Below, piece by piece: positions 16,829 through 26,212 of a stretch of 64,000 bases of DNA (positions are counted from its first letter, which is position 1; each line of letters begins with the position of its first letter). The notes beneath the pieces were generated by a model, which was not told the origin of the DNA, searched no databases, and worked only from the letters and a program-made list of their open reading frames with translations. The DNA is from Stutzerimonas stutzeri. GTDB taxonomy: Bacteria > Pseudomonadota > Gammaproteobacteria > Pseudomonadales > Pseudomonadaceae. Both the position numbers and the translations under genes were made by a program. The stretch is from positions 3,726,660 through 3,790,659 of the forward strand of contig NZ_CP007441.1 in NCBI RefSeq assembly GCF_000590475.1, in the 5' to 3' direction.

Positions 16829-19800
16829 AGATCCTCGCGATCCGCCTGAAAAATCTCGCGTCACTGGCCGGCGAACAGGTCATCGATTTCAGCGCTGAAC
16901 CCCTGGCCAGCGCCGGCCTGTTCGCTATCACCGGGCCTACAGGTGCCGGCAAAAGCACCATCCTCGATGCCTTGTGTCTGGCCTTGTTCGGCAGCACGCC
17001 ACGACTCGACGGCGCCTCGCTGCTCAGCAAGGTGCCGGACGGCAACGACGAGATCGGCAGTGGCGACGAACGCAACCTGCTACGCCGCGGCTGCGGCAGT
17101 GGTTATGCAGAGGTGGATTTCGTCGGCGTCGACCAGCATCGCTACCGCGCTCGCTGGGAGGTCAAGCGCGCCCGCGAGAAGGTCGACGGCCGTTTGCAAG
17201 CCAGCAACCAGAGCCTGCTCGACCTGGACCGCGACCAGTTGCTGGCCAGCGGTAAGAAACGCGAGTTCAAGGAGCTCCTCGAAGCCAAGCTCGGCCTGAC
17301 CCTGGCGCAGTTCACCCGTGCCGTGCTGCTGGCCCAAAGCGAATTCTCAGCATTCCTCAAGGCCGACGACAACGACCGCGGCACCCTGCTGGAAAAACTC
17401 ACCGACACCGGCCTCTACAGCCGCCTCGGCCAGGCCGCCTTCGAAGCGGCCAAGCGCGCCCGAGAAGTACTCACCGCCCTGCAACAACAGGCCGGCGGCG
17501 TGCAGCCACTGGAACCCGAAGCACGCCAGGCGCTGGAGGCCCAGCACCAGAGACAACTGGCCGAACTCAAGACGCTGCAACAGCAGCTCGAAACGCTGAA
17601 ACAGCAAAGCCAGTGGTTACAGGACATGGCCCGCTTGCAAGGCGAGCGCGACAAGGCCAGGCAGCAGCTGGCCGATGCTGAAACCGAACACGAAAACCTG
17701 GCCGACGCCCGCCGCATCCTCGCGCTATTCGAGCTCCTGGCACCACAACGGCATCGCTTCCTCCGCGAGCAGGCGCTGGCACCGCTGCTGGCGAAGGTCG
17801 AGGAAAACCTGGCCCGCCATGGTCGCGAGCACAGCGCAGTGCAGCAGCGGCTCGACGAGCTGGAGCAGCTCTGCAAGAGATCGACCGATGCGTTGAAAGC
17901 AGCGGAGCAGACGCTCAAATCTGCCGAGCCTCAACTGGCACAGGCGCGCCGGGAAGAGGAACGCCTGAGCCATCTGACCAACGACTTGGGCGACGCGCGG
18001 CGCCAAACCGACCAGGCCGAAGCCGCAAGCAAGGCCGGCGAAGGGTCCCTGGCTCAATTAACGCAGCAACAGGAACAGGCCGCGACCCAGCTGGCGACCT
18101 TGACCGATGGGCTTGCCCGCAGCGCCGAATTGCAGCCGTTGTGCGCAGCCTGGAATGGCTACCGGCCCCGCCTGCAGCAGGCCGTGCAGATCGCGGCTCG
18201 CCTGCAGCAGGGTCGTCAGGAACTCCCTGCCCTGGAAACCGCAGCCAAGACAGCCGAAGCCGCACAAGCACACGCACGTCAGGCGCTCGACGCGCTGCAA
18301 GTCGAGATTGGCGGGGAAACAGGCCTGGCCGAGCAGCTCGCGCAGCTCAATACCCGGCTCGACGCCTGGCGCGAAGCCCAGCGCGAAGGTGAAAGCCTGT
18401 TCGGGCTCTGGTCCCGCCAGCAGCAACTGGCAAATCAGCAACAGGCATTGCTCGACGAGCAGAGCCGCCAGCAGCAAGAACTCGTCGCCCTGACGCAAGC
18501 CGGCAAGCTTGCTCGCACAGAACGGGACGACGCGGAAAAGGCGCTGAAAGTGGTACAGGCCCTGCTGGAGCGCCAGCGCCTGGCCCGCAGCGCCAATGTC
18601 GAGGCTTTGCGCGCGGCCCTTGCCCCGGGTGAGCCGTGCAGCGTCTGCGGCAGCCTCGAACATCCCTGGCATGACGGCAAGGCGCTGCTCGCCGCCCTCG
18701 ATCAAGGCGACGAGCGCGAAGCCGAGCAGGCCCAGCTGCAGCTGAAGCATCACGACGAAAAACTCCAGGCGTTGCGCGACCAGCACATCGCCCTGACCAC
18801 CGGCATCAAACAGAACGGGCAGCGACAGACGGAGATCGCCGACGAGCTGGCGAAGCTGGAACCGCAACTGGCCGCCCTGCCCCTCTATACCGAGCTGCTA
18901 ACGGAGCCTGAAACAGAGCGCCAATCCAGGCTCGACGGGAAGCTCGCCACCCTGAAAACCGACATCGCCACGGCCAGTGCTCGCCAGCGTGACCTGCTAG
19001 CGCTGCAGCAGCGCAGCGAAACCCTGCAGAACGACTGGCAGCGCGCGCGTGACAGCTGCGTCCAGGCTACTCAGGCCCTCACCGGCCAGCGCGAGGCAAT
19101 CGCCCGCGACGAGGAACGCCTGGACGAAGAGCTGGCCGAATTCGCCACTCTACTACCTGCCGCCCTCCTGGCCCGCTGGCGCGAGGCGCCTGCCGAAACC
19201 TTCATGCAGCTCGACAGTCAGGTCGAGGCCCGGCGTCAGCAGATCGACCAACAGGCAGAAGTCGCCGAAGAGCAACAGCAGCGGCAGACCGCGTTGGAGC
19301 GCGAGCAACTGCAGCAACAGCATCGTCTCGACCAGCAAAAGGCGTGCGCGGCCCGCCAAGCCGACCTCGAAGCCCGCGAGCTGGTTTGCCGGCAGAGCCT
19401 GCGCGACAGTCTGGGCGAGCAGGCCAGCGCGCAAATCTGGCAACAGCAACTGGAAAATGCGATCCAGCTCGCCCGCCAGCAGCAGGCCGAAATCGACCGG
19501 CAACTGAACGAGGCTCGAGTCGAGCTGACCCGGCTCGCGGGCGAGCAGCACAATTGCGCTCAGCGCCGTGCCGAGCTGCTGGCCGAGCGCAGCACGCTCA
19601 GCGAAGAACTCGCGACCTGGCGCGCCGCCCATCCCGATCTAGACGATGCAACCCTGGAACAGCTGTTGCAATTGGACGACACGCTGCTCGCCGAAGCGCG
19701 TGAACGTCTGCGCGCCAACACCGAACAGCTCGCCCGCAGTCGCGAACGCCTTGACGGCTGCGAGCAGCGGCTGAAGGCGCATCAGGCTTCGCAGCCAAAC

Positions 19801-20481
19801 CCACCGAACGCCGAAACCCTGGAAGCCCAACTCAGTAGTCAGAAAGCCAGCTGCGACAACACCGAACAGCGCTCTAGCGAAACCCGCGCCGTGTTGCTCG
19901 ACGACGATCGCCGTCGCAATCAGAGCCGAACCCTACTTGAGCAAATCGCCGCGGCGACCGCTCAAAGCCAGCGCTGGGGCCGCATCGCCGCGCTGATCGG
20001 CTCAAGCGATGGCGGCGCCTTCCGCAAGATCGCCCAAGCCTACAACCTCGACCTCTTGGTCCAGCATGCCAATGTGCAACTGCGACAGCTGGCCAGGCGT
20101 TACCGGCTCAAGCGCGGCGGCAGCCCGCTGGGGTTACTGGTAATGGATACGGAAATGGGCGACGAACTGCGCTCGGTGCATTCGCTGTCAGGTGGCGAGA
20201 CTTTCCTTGTCTCGCTGGCGCTTGCATTAGGCTTGGCCTCGATGGCGTCGAGCAAGCTGAAGATCGAGTCGTTGTTCATCGACGAAGGGTTTGGCAGCCT
20301 CGACCCCGAATCGCTGCAGATCGCCATGGACGCGCTGGACTCGCTACAGGCCCAGGGTCGCAAGGTGGCGGTGATTTCACACGTGGCGGAAATGCATGAG
20401 CGCATCCCGGTGCAGATCCAGGTGCAGCGCATGGGCAATGGTCAGAGCGGGTTGAGGATCGTGGGCGCGGGCGGACTTTGA
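16825..20481 (+). CDS. sbcC: Exonuclease subunit SbcC (Rad50-like ATPase)
   Basis: A 1218-residue SMC-type ATPase. Walker A GPTGAGKS is at residues 37-44; long Gln/Glu/Arg-rich coiled coils follow, broken at the apex by the zinc hook CSVC (C605, C608); the ABC signature SLSGGETF and Walker B SLFIDEGFGSLD lie near the C-terminus. It works with SbcD to process hairpins and double-strand ends, which is of interest beside a large inverted repeat. The length is somewhat above E. coli SbcC but within family range. Confidence 0.96.
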   Translation: MKILAIRLKNLASLAGEQVIDFSAEPLASAGLFAITGPTGAGKSTILDALCLALFGSTPRLDGASLLSKVPDGNDEIGSGDERNLLRRGCGSGYAEVDFVGVDQHRYRARWEVKRAREKVDGRLQASNQSLLDLDRDQLLASGKKREFKELLEAKLGLTLAQFTRAVLLAQSEFSAFLKADDNDRGTLLEKLTDTGLYSRLGQAAFEAAKRAREVLTALQQQAGGVQPLEPEARQALEAQHQRQLAELKTLQQQLETLKQQSQWLQDMARLQGERDKARQQLADAETEHENLADARRILALFELLAPQRHRFLREQALAPLLAKVEENLARHGREHSAVQQRLDELEQLCKRSTDALKAAEQTLKSAEPQLAQARREEERLSHLTNDLGDARRQTDQAEAASKAGEGSLAQLTQQQEQAATQLATLTDGLARSAELQPLCAAWNGYRPRLQQAVQIAARLQQGRQELPALETAAKTAEAAQAHARQALDALQVEIGGETGLAEQLAQLNTRLDAWREAQREGESLFGLWSRQQQLANQQQALLDEQSRQQQELVALTQAGKLARTERDDAEKALKVVQALLERQRLARSANVEALRAALAPGEPCSVCGSLEHPWHDGKALLAALDQGDEREAEQAQLQLKHHDEKLQALRDQHIALTTGIKQNGQRQTEIADELAKLEPQLAALPLYTELLTEPETERQSRLDGKLATLKTDIATASARQRDLLALQQRSETLQNDWQRARDSCVQATQALTGQREAIARDEERLDEELAEFATLLPAALLARWREAPAETFMQLDSQVEARRQQIDQQAEVAEEQQQRQTALEREQLQQQHRLDQQKACAARQADLEARELVCRQSLRDSLGEQASAQIWQQQLENAIQLARQQQAEIDRQLNEARVELTRLAGEQHNCAQRRAELLAERSTLSEELATWRAAHPDLDDATLEQLLQLDDTLLAEARERLRANTEQLARSRERLDGCEQRLKAHQASQPNPPNAETLEAQLSSQKASCDNTEQRSSETRAVLLDDDRRRNQSRTLLEQIAAATAQSQRWGRIAALIGSSDGGAFRKIAQAYNLDLLVQHANVQLRQLARRYRLKRGGSPLGLLVMDTEMGDELRSVHSLSGGETFLVSLALALGLASMASSKLKIESLFIDEGFGSLDPESLQIAMDALDSLQAQGRKVAVISHVAEMHERIPVQIQVQRMGNGQSGLRIVGAGGL

Positions 20482-20517
20482 AACGATGGCAGGCGCCATA
20501 TGAAAACCGAGATTGCG

Positions 20518-20555
20518 CGCTCCGTAGGGGCGAATAACTTCGCCCCTACGGAGCG
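20518..20555. terminator. Long hairpin between sbcC and sodA
   Basis: A 17-bp perfect stem (CGCTCCGTAGGGGCGAA and its complement) with a 4-nt loop, between convergent genes. It is a likely bidirectional terminator or a Pseudomonas palindromic repeat; GTAGGGGCG recurs once more 40 bp downstream. Confidence 0.7.
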
Positions 20556-20629
20556 GACATCGAGGCGTGACGCCTGACGTCGGTGTCCTGTAGGGGCGTT
20601 GCGCGATGGATGCTGTGCTCGCCTTGCCG

Positions 20630-21241
20630 TCAGCCCATTGCAGCCTGGTAACGTCGCTGCACTTCCGGCCAGTTGATCACCTGGTAAAAGGCGTTGATGT
20701 ATTCCGGCCGACGGTTCTGGTAGCGCAGGTAGTAAGCGTGCTCCCAGACGTCCAGACCGAGGATCGGCGTGTTGCCGTTCATCAACGGGCTGTCCTGGTT
20801 GCCGGTGTGCTCCACGACCAACTTCTTTTCGGGCGTCACGCTGAGCCAGGCCCAGCCGCTACCGAAGCGGGACACGGCCGCCTTGGTGAAAGCGTCCTTG
20901 AACTTGTCGACGCCGCCCAGCTGCTCATCGATGGCTTTGGCCAGCTCGCCGTCCGGCGTTCCGCCCGCGTTGACGGCCATGACTGTCCAGAACAGCGAGT
21001 GGTTGGCGTGGCCGCCGCCCTGATTGATCACCGCCGCGTGTTTATCGGACGGCAGCTGCTGGATCATCGTCAGCAGTTTTTCTACCGGAATCTCAGCCCA
21101 CTCGGTGCCTTCCAGCGCCGCGTTGAGGTTGTTGATATAGGTCTGGTGGTGTTTGGTGTGGTGTATTTCCATGGTCTGGGCATCGATATGAGGCTCCAGC
21201 GCGTCGTAAGCATAGGGAAGATCGGGAAGCGTATGTGGCAT
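20630..21241 (-). CDS. sodA: Superoxide dismutase, manganese type
   Basis: A 203-residue Fe/Mn-type superoxide dismutase. Metal ligands are in MEIHHTKHHQTY (H27), GGGHANHSLFW and LDVWEHAYY. GNQDSPL carries the Gln typical of Mn enzymes (iron forms usually have a Gln earlier and Ala-Thr here), and the sequence closely resembles P. aeruginosa SodM. ATG at 21241 gives the family start MPHTLP. It lies just downstream of the orfX-like gene in what is probably a Fur-controlled operon, allowing Mn-SOD production when iron is scarce. Confidence 0.93.
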   Translation of the reverse strand: MPHTLPDLPYAYDALEPHIDAQTMEIHHTKHHQTYINNLNAALEGTEWAEIPVEKLLTMIQQLPSDKHAAVINQGGGHANHSLFWTVMAVNAGGTPDGELAKAIDEQLGGVDKFKDAFTKAAVSRFGSGWAWLSVTPEKKLVVEHTGNQDSPLMNGNTPILGLDVWEHAYYLRYQNRRPEYINAFYQVINWPEVQRRYQAAMG

Positions 21242-21242
21242 G

Positions 21243-21704
21243 TCAATGAACTCCGTGAGAGGGGCCTTCATGCAAGAGAGCCTGCTGTTGCAGCATTGAT
21301 GCAGGCTGGTTGGCGCTGCGTTTGAGTACGCGGCGGATGCGCGGGGTTTCGCCATGTTCGGACGTGAACTGCAAAAGCTCGACATAGCTATGCCGGCTGT
21401 GCCGTAGGCATGCCTCGCGCAACTCGGATTTCAGGCGCAGATCGATGAGGCATTTGAGCAGGTGCTCATGGATGGCGCAGAGGTATTCAGCGCTCTCCTC
21501 AGGTTGCCTCAACCGCAGGTGCACATCGGCAAGGTTGTGATGGGATATGACGTACGCGGCGACCGCTTCATCGGCGTCGTGCCAGCGTTCGAACAGCACC
21601 CTGCTTAGCGCCAGGGCCTGCAGATAGTGTTCTCGGGCATCAATGTATTCGCCTCGGCTGAAATACCGGTTGGCCAGTTCGATGGTCCGTTTCCAGTGCT
21701 CCAT
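21243..21704 (-). CDS. TPR-like protein upstream of sodA (orfX-type)
   Basis: A 153-residue soluble helical protein (WKRTIELANRYFSRGEYIDAREHYLQAL is a TPR-type helix pair). It stops next to the sodA start, so the genes are co-transcribed. In P. aeruginosa a protein of similar size (orfX, PA4469) lies between fumC and sodA in the iron-regulated fagA-fumC-orfX-sodA operon. Here fagA and fumC are absent upstream. Function unknown. Confidence 0.8.
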   Translation of the reverse strand: MEHWKRTIELANRYFSRGEYIDAREHYLQALALSRVLFERWHDADEAVAAYVISHHNLADVHLRLRQPEESAEYLCAIHEHLLKCLIDLRLKSELREACLRHSRHSYVELLQFTSEHGETPRIRRVLKRSANQPASMLQQQALLHEGPSHGVH

Positions 21705-22180
21705 GGTGGTCTCCTTGAAGCGATGCTTCAGCGGATGGGAGGTGCACAGCGAGCAAGGTGCAGCGTAGAAGCGCGCGCCGACAGTCCTGCGCTAATGAGT
21801 TTAATTATCATTTACTGACTGCGCGGACAAGCGATCGATCCATCACACCGACGAACGTGCGCTTTGCCGAAACTGATTTGAGCGATCTGAAAGAGACCCA
21901 GGAACAACTGGCCGCGCTGGAGCGGAACGGTCGGCAGAACCTCTGGAAGAGGGCCCAAGGAAGAGGATGCCTCGGGATTGCTTGATGAGCTGCGCTAGAA
22001 GCGAACCGGCAGACGCCGCTTGTGGCCACGCCGCCGAGATTCGCACGAGAAAGGATGAAACGGGCTCATCGCTTGTGGCCATGCGCCTGCCGCGACAACA
22101 GGTCATCGCAGCGACGACAGCATACGAACCGAAGCTTTCAGCAAACTGTCGATAAGCTGAGCCCCGCCGAGCCTGTTGCC
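21705..22180. other. Intergenic region, no convincing gene
   Basis: About 475 bp with a Fur-like box near 21795. Short open frames (for example one with LSDLKETQEQLAALERNGRQ around 21880-21945) have no recognisable homologue or good start and may be a gene relic. Confidence 0.5.
21795..21813. promoter_or_regulatory. Candidate Fur box upstream of orfX-sodA
   Basis: AATGAGTTTAATTATCATT matches about 11 of 19 positions of the Fur consensus and lies about 90 bp upstream of the first gene. The orthologous P. aeruginosa operon is known to be Fur-repressed, which supports the call. Confidence 0.55.
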
Positions 22181-22942
22181 ATGTCACGAACTCAGCACAC
22201 CGCCGACGCGCTGCGCGCCATGCACGAGCAAGGCTACATGCTATTGCGCGGCGTGCTGCAGCCGCGACAGATTGACGAGGTGCGTGTCACCATCGACCAG
22301 CTCGAGCCCATCCATTGGGATTACCAGGGCCTGGTGGATGATCATTACAAGTGCGTATTCAATCGCGACCCGTTCTGGCTGCCCTACCTTGATCTGCCGG
22401 GCGTCATCGAGCTGGCCGAAGCCTGCCTCGGCGCCGATTGCCACGTGATCGGACAGACCGCCTGGCGTAGCCATCCGGGCTTTGTCGGCGGCGAGCTGCA
22501 TGCCGACTACCTCGCGATGGAATTACCGGAAGCGTTGTTGGCCGATCCCGCCTTCAAGCTGCCGATGCAGGTCTGTACGGCGCACATCTATCTCGACCGG
22601 ATCGATGCGGATCTCTGCCCTACCTGGGTGATTCCCGGTAGCCACCGAGCCGGCCGTAAACCGCGTGTAGACGAGACCAGCTGGCAGGGCCGCGAGGCCG
22701 AACCAATCTTCTGTGAAGCCGGCGATGTGCTGATGTTTCGCAGCGACCTCTGGCACGCCGGCAGCCGCAACCGCACCGCCGACCGCAGCCGCTATCTGCT
22801 GCAGGTGCACTACGGCCGGCGCATGGTCGCGCAGAAGTTCTCGCCCTACCTGCAGTGGCGCTTCAACCCAGCGGTGATTGCCGCTGCTACGCCGAGGCAG
22901 CGCCGCCTGCTCGGCGAACATGAGGCCTCGGAATACGACTGA
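22181..22942 (+). CDS. Phytanoyl-CoA dioxygenase (PhyH) family protein
   Basis: A 253-residue Fe(II)/2-oxoglutarate oxygenase. The iron ligands are H107 and D109 (LHADYL) and the distal His in DLWHAGSRNRT, followed by an Arg (SRYLLQVHYGRR) suited to bind 2-oxoglutarate. VIPGSH is a conserved family segment. PhyH relatives hydroxylate small metabolites; the substrate here is unknown. The frame extends upstream to 22022, but ATG at 22181 follows a short leader with no homology. Confidence 0.85.
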   Translation: MSRTQHTADALRAMHEQGYMLLRGVLQPRQIDEVRVTIDQLEPIHWDYQGLVDDHYKCVFNRDPFWLPYLDLPGVIELAEACLGADCHVIGQTAWRSHPGFVGGELHADYLAMELPEALLADPAFKLPMQVCTAHIYLDRIDADLCPTWVIPGSHRAGRKPRVDETSWQGREAEPIFCEAGDVLMFRSDLWHAGSRNRTADRSRYLLQVHYGRRMVAQKFSPYLQWRFNPAVIAAATPRQRRLLGEHEASEYD

Positions 22943-23098
22943 GTCCACATCAACGCACATCGAACCAGACCCGACCGAAGCCCCTGCACGCCTTTAGTCT
23001 GTAAACCAGCCCTTCGGACACCTGGCACATCCTCTGCATCCACGTGGGTATCTGGCCGCAGCCTGCGGCCGGCTCCGCCAACGTTGAGAGGACCCGCG

Positions 23099-23548
23099 AT
23101 GATTTCCTGCCGCAGCCAAGTAACCCAGATGATCGTCTCCGCCAAGGTGCGCAAGAACCTGAAATGGACGCAGGTCGCTGAAACCATAGGCATGTCCAAG
23201 GAATGGACCACTGCAGGTTGCCTCGGCCAGATGGCCTTCGACAAGACCCAGGCGGAGACCATTGGCTCGCTGTTCGAACTGTCGGACGAGGCCATCGCCT
23301 GGTTGCAGATCGTGCCCTATAAAGGGTCACTGCCGACCACAGTGCCCACCGATCCGCTGATATATCGCTGGTACGAACTCGTCAACGTCTACGGCAGCAC
23401 GATCAAGGAGCTGATCCACGAGGAGTTCGGTGACGGCATCATGAGCGCCATCGACTTTTCCATGGGCATCGAGCGTCAGGCAGACCCCAAGGGAGATCGC
23501 GTAAACGTTGTGCTGTCGGGCAAGTTCCTGCCGTACAAGAGTTATTGA
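23099..23548 (+). CDS. cynS: Cyanate hydratase (cyanase)
   Basis: A 149-residue enzyme that converts cyanate and bicarbonate to ammonia and CO2. Catalytic R90, E93 and S116 lie in IYRWYELVNVYGS and IMSAIDFSMG, each offset by six from E. coli CynS (R96, E99, S122). The N-terminal helical domain and C-terminal dimer domain are complete. No cyanate transporter or carbonic anhydrase adjoins it, unlike cyn operons. Start chosen at ATG 23099 with GAGAGGA upstream. Confidence 0.95.
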   Translation: MISCRSQVTQMIVSAKVRKNLKWTQVAETIGMSKEWTTAGCLGQMAFDKTQAETIGSLFELSDEAIAWLQIVPYKGSLPTTVPTDPLIYRWYELVNVYGSTIKELIHEEFGDGIMSAIDFSMGIERQADPKGDRVNVVLSGKFLPYKSY

Positions 23549-24100
23549 TCAGCGGGTACGGATTTCGCCACGCGCCAGGCTCTCGACCTTGTTACCCAGC
23601 GGATCGGTTGCCTCGAGATCGGCTCCGCGCTCGCGTAGCGCTTCGAGCAGAGCATCGCGTTGGAACAGCGCGGCGTACATCGCTGGGGTCTGGCCGGCCT
23701 TGTTGCGCTGGTCGGGGTCGCATTCGGTGGCCAGCAAGCGCTTGGCGATGCGCAGCTCGCCTTTGAAGATCGCGCCCATCAGGGCAGTATTGCCGCGCTT
23801 GTCCTCAGCGCAGGCATCGGCACCGGCGGTGATAAGCCGCTCCACCGTATCCGGGTGGCCGTTGTAGGCCGCCAGGATCAAGGCGGTGTAGCCCTTCTCG
23901 TCGGCGGTGTTCAGGTCGTATCCGGCCTGGATGAATTCGTCGAGCACTTCGTTATCGCCAAAGCGTGCAGCGTTGAAGAAGTAGTCGCGTAACTGGGTCT
24001 GGACCTGCTTGGCGTCATTCGGTACCGCGTTCAGTTCCGACGCGGCGAATGCCTGCCCACTGCCGAGCAGCAAGGCAGCCACTAGATAAAGGCACTTCAT
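23549..24100 (-). CDS. ankB: Ankyrin-repeat periplasmic protein AnkB
   Basis: A 183-residue protein: signal peptide (cleavage near AFAA) then about four ankyrin repeats (DEKGYTALILAAYNGHPDTVERLITAGAD, KRGNTALMGAIFKGELRIAKRLL and others). In P. aeruginosa ankB follows katB and is required for full KatB activity, possibly by protecting the catalase in the periplasm. Here it also follows katB, 77 bp downstream and separated by two hairpins. Confidence 0.92.
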   Translation of the reverse strand: MKCLYLVAALLLGSGQAFAASELNAVPNDAKQVQTQLRDYFFNAARFGDNEVLDEFIQAGYDLNTADEKGYTALILAAYNGHPDTVERLITAGADACAEDKRGNTALMGAIFKGELRIAKRLLATECDPDQRNKAGQTPAMYAALFQRDALLEALRERGADLEATDPLGNKVESLARGEIRTR

Positions 24101-24120
24101 GCTCTGCTCCTGAAATAGGT

Positions 24121-24141
24121 GACCCGAGCCGGGCTCGGGTC
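24121..24141. terminator. Hairpin 1 between katB and ankB
   Basis: A perfect inverted repeat GACCCGAGC / GCTCGGGTC with a 3-nt loop in the intergenic space. With no U-tract it may act as an mRNA stabiliser or partial terminator that sets different levels of catalase and AnkB. Confidence 0.5.
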
Positions 24142-24144
24142 AGT

Positions 24145-24167
24145 GGCCGTCGTGCGTGGCGACGGCC
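24145..24167. terminator. Hairpin 2 between katB and ankB
   Basis: A second inverted repeat (GGCCGTCG / CGACGGCC) with a 7-nt loop, immediately beside hairpin 1 and close to the katB stop codon. Confidence 0.45.
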
Positions 24168-24177
24168 TGTTGCTGCA

Positions 24178-25716
24178 TCAGTCCTGCAGGTTGGCGGCCA
24201 GCGCCTTGACCCGCTGGAGGTCGGACTTCGCGACCTTGGTCAGCCCTTCGCCGTACTCGGCATCCGCCTTGTAGAAGTACGACAGCAGGTGGTAGCGCGC
24301 TTCTTGATCTGTCTTAGCCAGCTCACCGCCCAGCGTATTGATCAGGTCCTGCTGCTCCTTCTTGCTGAACGAGCGATACAGCTCGCCGGTCTGCTTGAAG
24401 TTCTGCTCACGGTAGATCGGCGCCTGCTGCGTGGTGCCGCTCAGCGCCGTCTTGCTGTAGACCGCCCGCGGAGTCTCCTCGCGGTTCTCGCGACGGCTCG
24501 GCTGGTAGTTCACGCTAGTGGTGGTGTGTCCGCTGTTCAGCTGGCCATCCTGGTTGCCGTTGTTGACCGGGACTTTGGGACGGTTGATCGGCAGGCTCAT
24601 GCCATTGGCGCCGACGCGGTACATCTGAGTATCGGCATAGGAGAACAGACGGCCTTGCAGCAGACGATCCTCCGACGGCTCGATACCAGGCACCAGGTTG
24701 GCCGGCGCCATGGCGACCTGCTCGGTCTCCTGGAACACATTGTCCGGGTTCTTGTTCAGGACCATCTGGCCAATCTTGCGCTCCGGCACGTCAGGCCAGA
24801 TCTTGGTGGCATCCAGCGGATCGAAGTCGAACTTGGCCAGGTCTTGAGGCTTGAGCACCTGAATGTAGAGGTCCCACTTCGGATAGTCGCCCCGGTCGAT
24901 GGCGGCAATCAGGTCGGAAGTCAGGTGGCTGTAATCCTTGCCCTGCATCTCCTCGGTTTCCTTGGGATCGAGGTTCTTCAGGCCCTGGAGACTCTTCCAG
25001 TGGAACTTCACGTAGTGCACGTCGCCCTGATCGTTGATCAGCTTGTAGGCGTGTACGCCGTTGCCGTCCATCATCCGCAGGCTGGCTGGCGTGCCCTGGT
25101 TCGAGTACAGCAGGGTCAGGGTACGAGTGGACTCCGGATGATGCGAGAGGAAGTCGAAGCGACGTGTGTCGTCATCCAGATTGGTACGTGGATCGGGCTT
25201 GAACGCGTGGACCATGTCCGGGAACTTGATCGCGTCGCGGATGAAGAAGGTCGGGAAGTTGTTGCCGACCAGGTCCCAGTTGCCATCGGCCGTGTAGAAC
25301 TTGGTGGCGAAACCACGCGGGTCACGTAGGGTTTCCGGTGAGTGCAGGCCATGCACGACGGCAGAGAACCGCACGAAGACCGGCGTCGTGCTGCCCTTTT
25401 CGAAAACCTTCGCCAGTGACAGATCGGAGATGTCGTCGGTCGCGGTGAATTCGCCATGGGCGCCGGTGCCGCGCGCATGCACGACGCGCTCGGGCACGCG
25501 CTCGCGACCGAAGCGCTGGAGCTTTTGCAGCAGTTGCACATCCTGCAGCAGGGTCGAGCCGTTGGGGCCGGCAGTTTGCGAGTTCTGGTTGTTGCCGACG
25601 GGCGCACCGTTGTCGCGGGTAAGAGGAGCCGCATGGGCAGAAAGCGACAGCACGCTGGCGGCAATTACACCGAGCATCAGTCGCGATGGCGAAAAGCCAA
25701 GCAGGTTTCGGTACAT
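24178..25716 (-). CDS. katB: Periplasmic monofunctional catalase KatB
   Basis: A 512-residue heme catalase that splits hydrogen peroxide. A signal peptide (cleavage after AHA, residue 29) marks it as exported. The catalytic His is H80 in RVVHARGTGAHG, the active-site Asn lies in VGNNFPTFF, and the heme-ligand Tyr is in RLFSYADTQMYRVG. ATG at 25716 has an AAGGA ribosome site. It precedes ankB, as in P. aeruginosa, where the pair is peroxide-inducible through OxyR; no OxyR site was identified here by eye. Confidence 0.96.
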   Translation of the reverse strand: MYRNLLGFSPSRLMLGVIAASVLSLSAHAAPLTRDNGAPVGNNQNSQTAGPNGSTLLQDVQLLQKLQRFGRERVPERVVHARGTGAHGEFTATDDISDLSLAKVFEKGSTTPVFVRFSAVVHGLHSPETLRDPRGFATKFYTADGNWDLVGNNFPTFFIRDAIKFPDMVHAFKPDPRTNLDDDTRRFDFLSHHPESTRTLTLLYSNQGTPASLRMMDGNGVHAYKLINDQGDVHYVKFHWKSLQGLKNLDPKETEEMQGKDYSHLTSDLIAAIDRGDYPKWDLYIQVLKPQDLAKFDFDPLDATKIWPDVPERKIGQMVLNKNPDNVFQETEQVAMAPANLVPGIEPSEDRLLQGRLFSYADTQMYRVGANGMSLPINRPKVPVNNGNQDGQLNSGHTTTSVNYQPSRRENREETPRAVYSKTALSGTTQQAPIYREQNFKQTGELYRSFSKKEQQDLINTLGGELAKTDQEARYHLLSYFYKADAEYGEGLTKVAKSDLQRVKALAANLQD

Positions 25717-26212
25717 CGTCACGTCCTTTTCTAGTTTTAGGTTGCGTCGCGGAACGCCGAGCAAGGCTAGAAGGACAAGCGCTTACTCCCCAATTGAATA
25801 AGCGAAGCGGCGTGATAGGCAAATTCTGGTTGCCGATATAGAGCCGGGAGATCACGCGTACAGGCGTGGTACGTTCGATTCCGGAGCAGTTCCGTACCGT
25901 TGACCTCAACCGGGGCAGGACGCACCGCTATCCACCCGTGACGCTTCACCGCGGCTGGCAGCAACTCGCTGTACACCAAGCGTCGCGCCGGCTGGACACG
26001 CGGGTCGGCGCCTTCATCGGCACCCTGCCGGCACTGGGCGGCATGTACGAAATGCGCGCCTACATCTCGCCATGGCTGGCGCCTATCGTCGGCATTCTGG
26101 TCAGCGCAGCGGGCTACCTGCTCCATGCCGGGCGGCGTATGGCGACCTCCAGCAGAGCTTTGAGCGGGCCCGAAGCCTGACCTCCGGGTCGACTCGCGCC
26201 GATCATTGCTGA
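25717..26212. other. Intergenic region with a possible membrane-protein relic
   Basis: About 500 bp between genes. A plus-strand frame ending at 26180 contains two adjacent hydrophobic stretches (VGAFIGTLPALGGMYEMRAY and SPWLAPIVGILVSAAGYLL), but its upstream part looks non-coding and no start or homologue is evident. It may be a decayed membrane gene. Confidence 0.35.

Noticed and set aside
25767..26180. Overlapping open frames on both strands upstream of katB
   Set aside because: Neither has a credible start or homologue; only a short hydrophobic stretch looks protein-like, noted as a relic.
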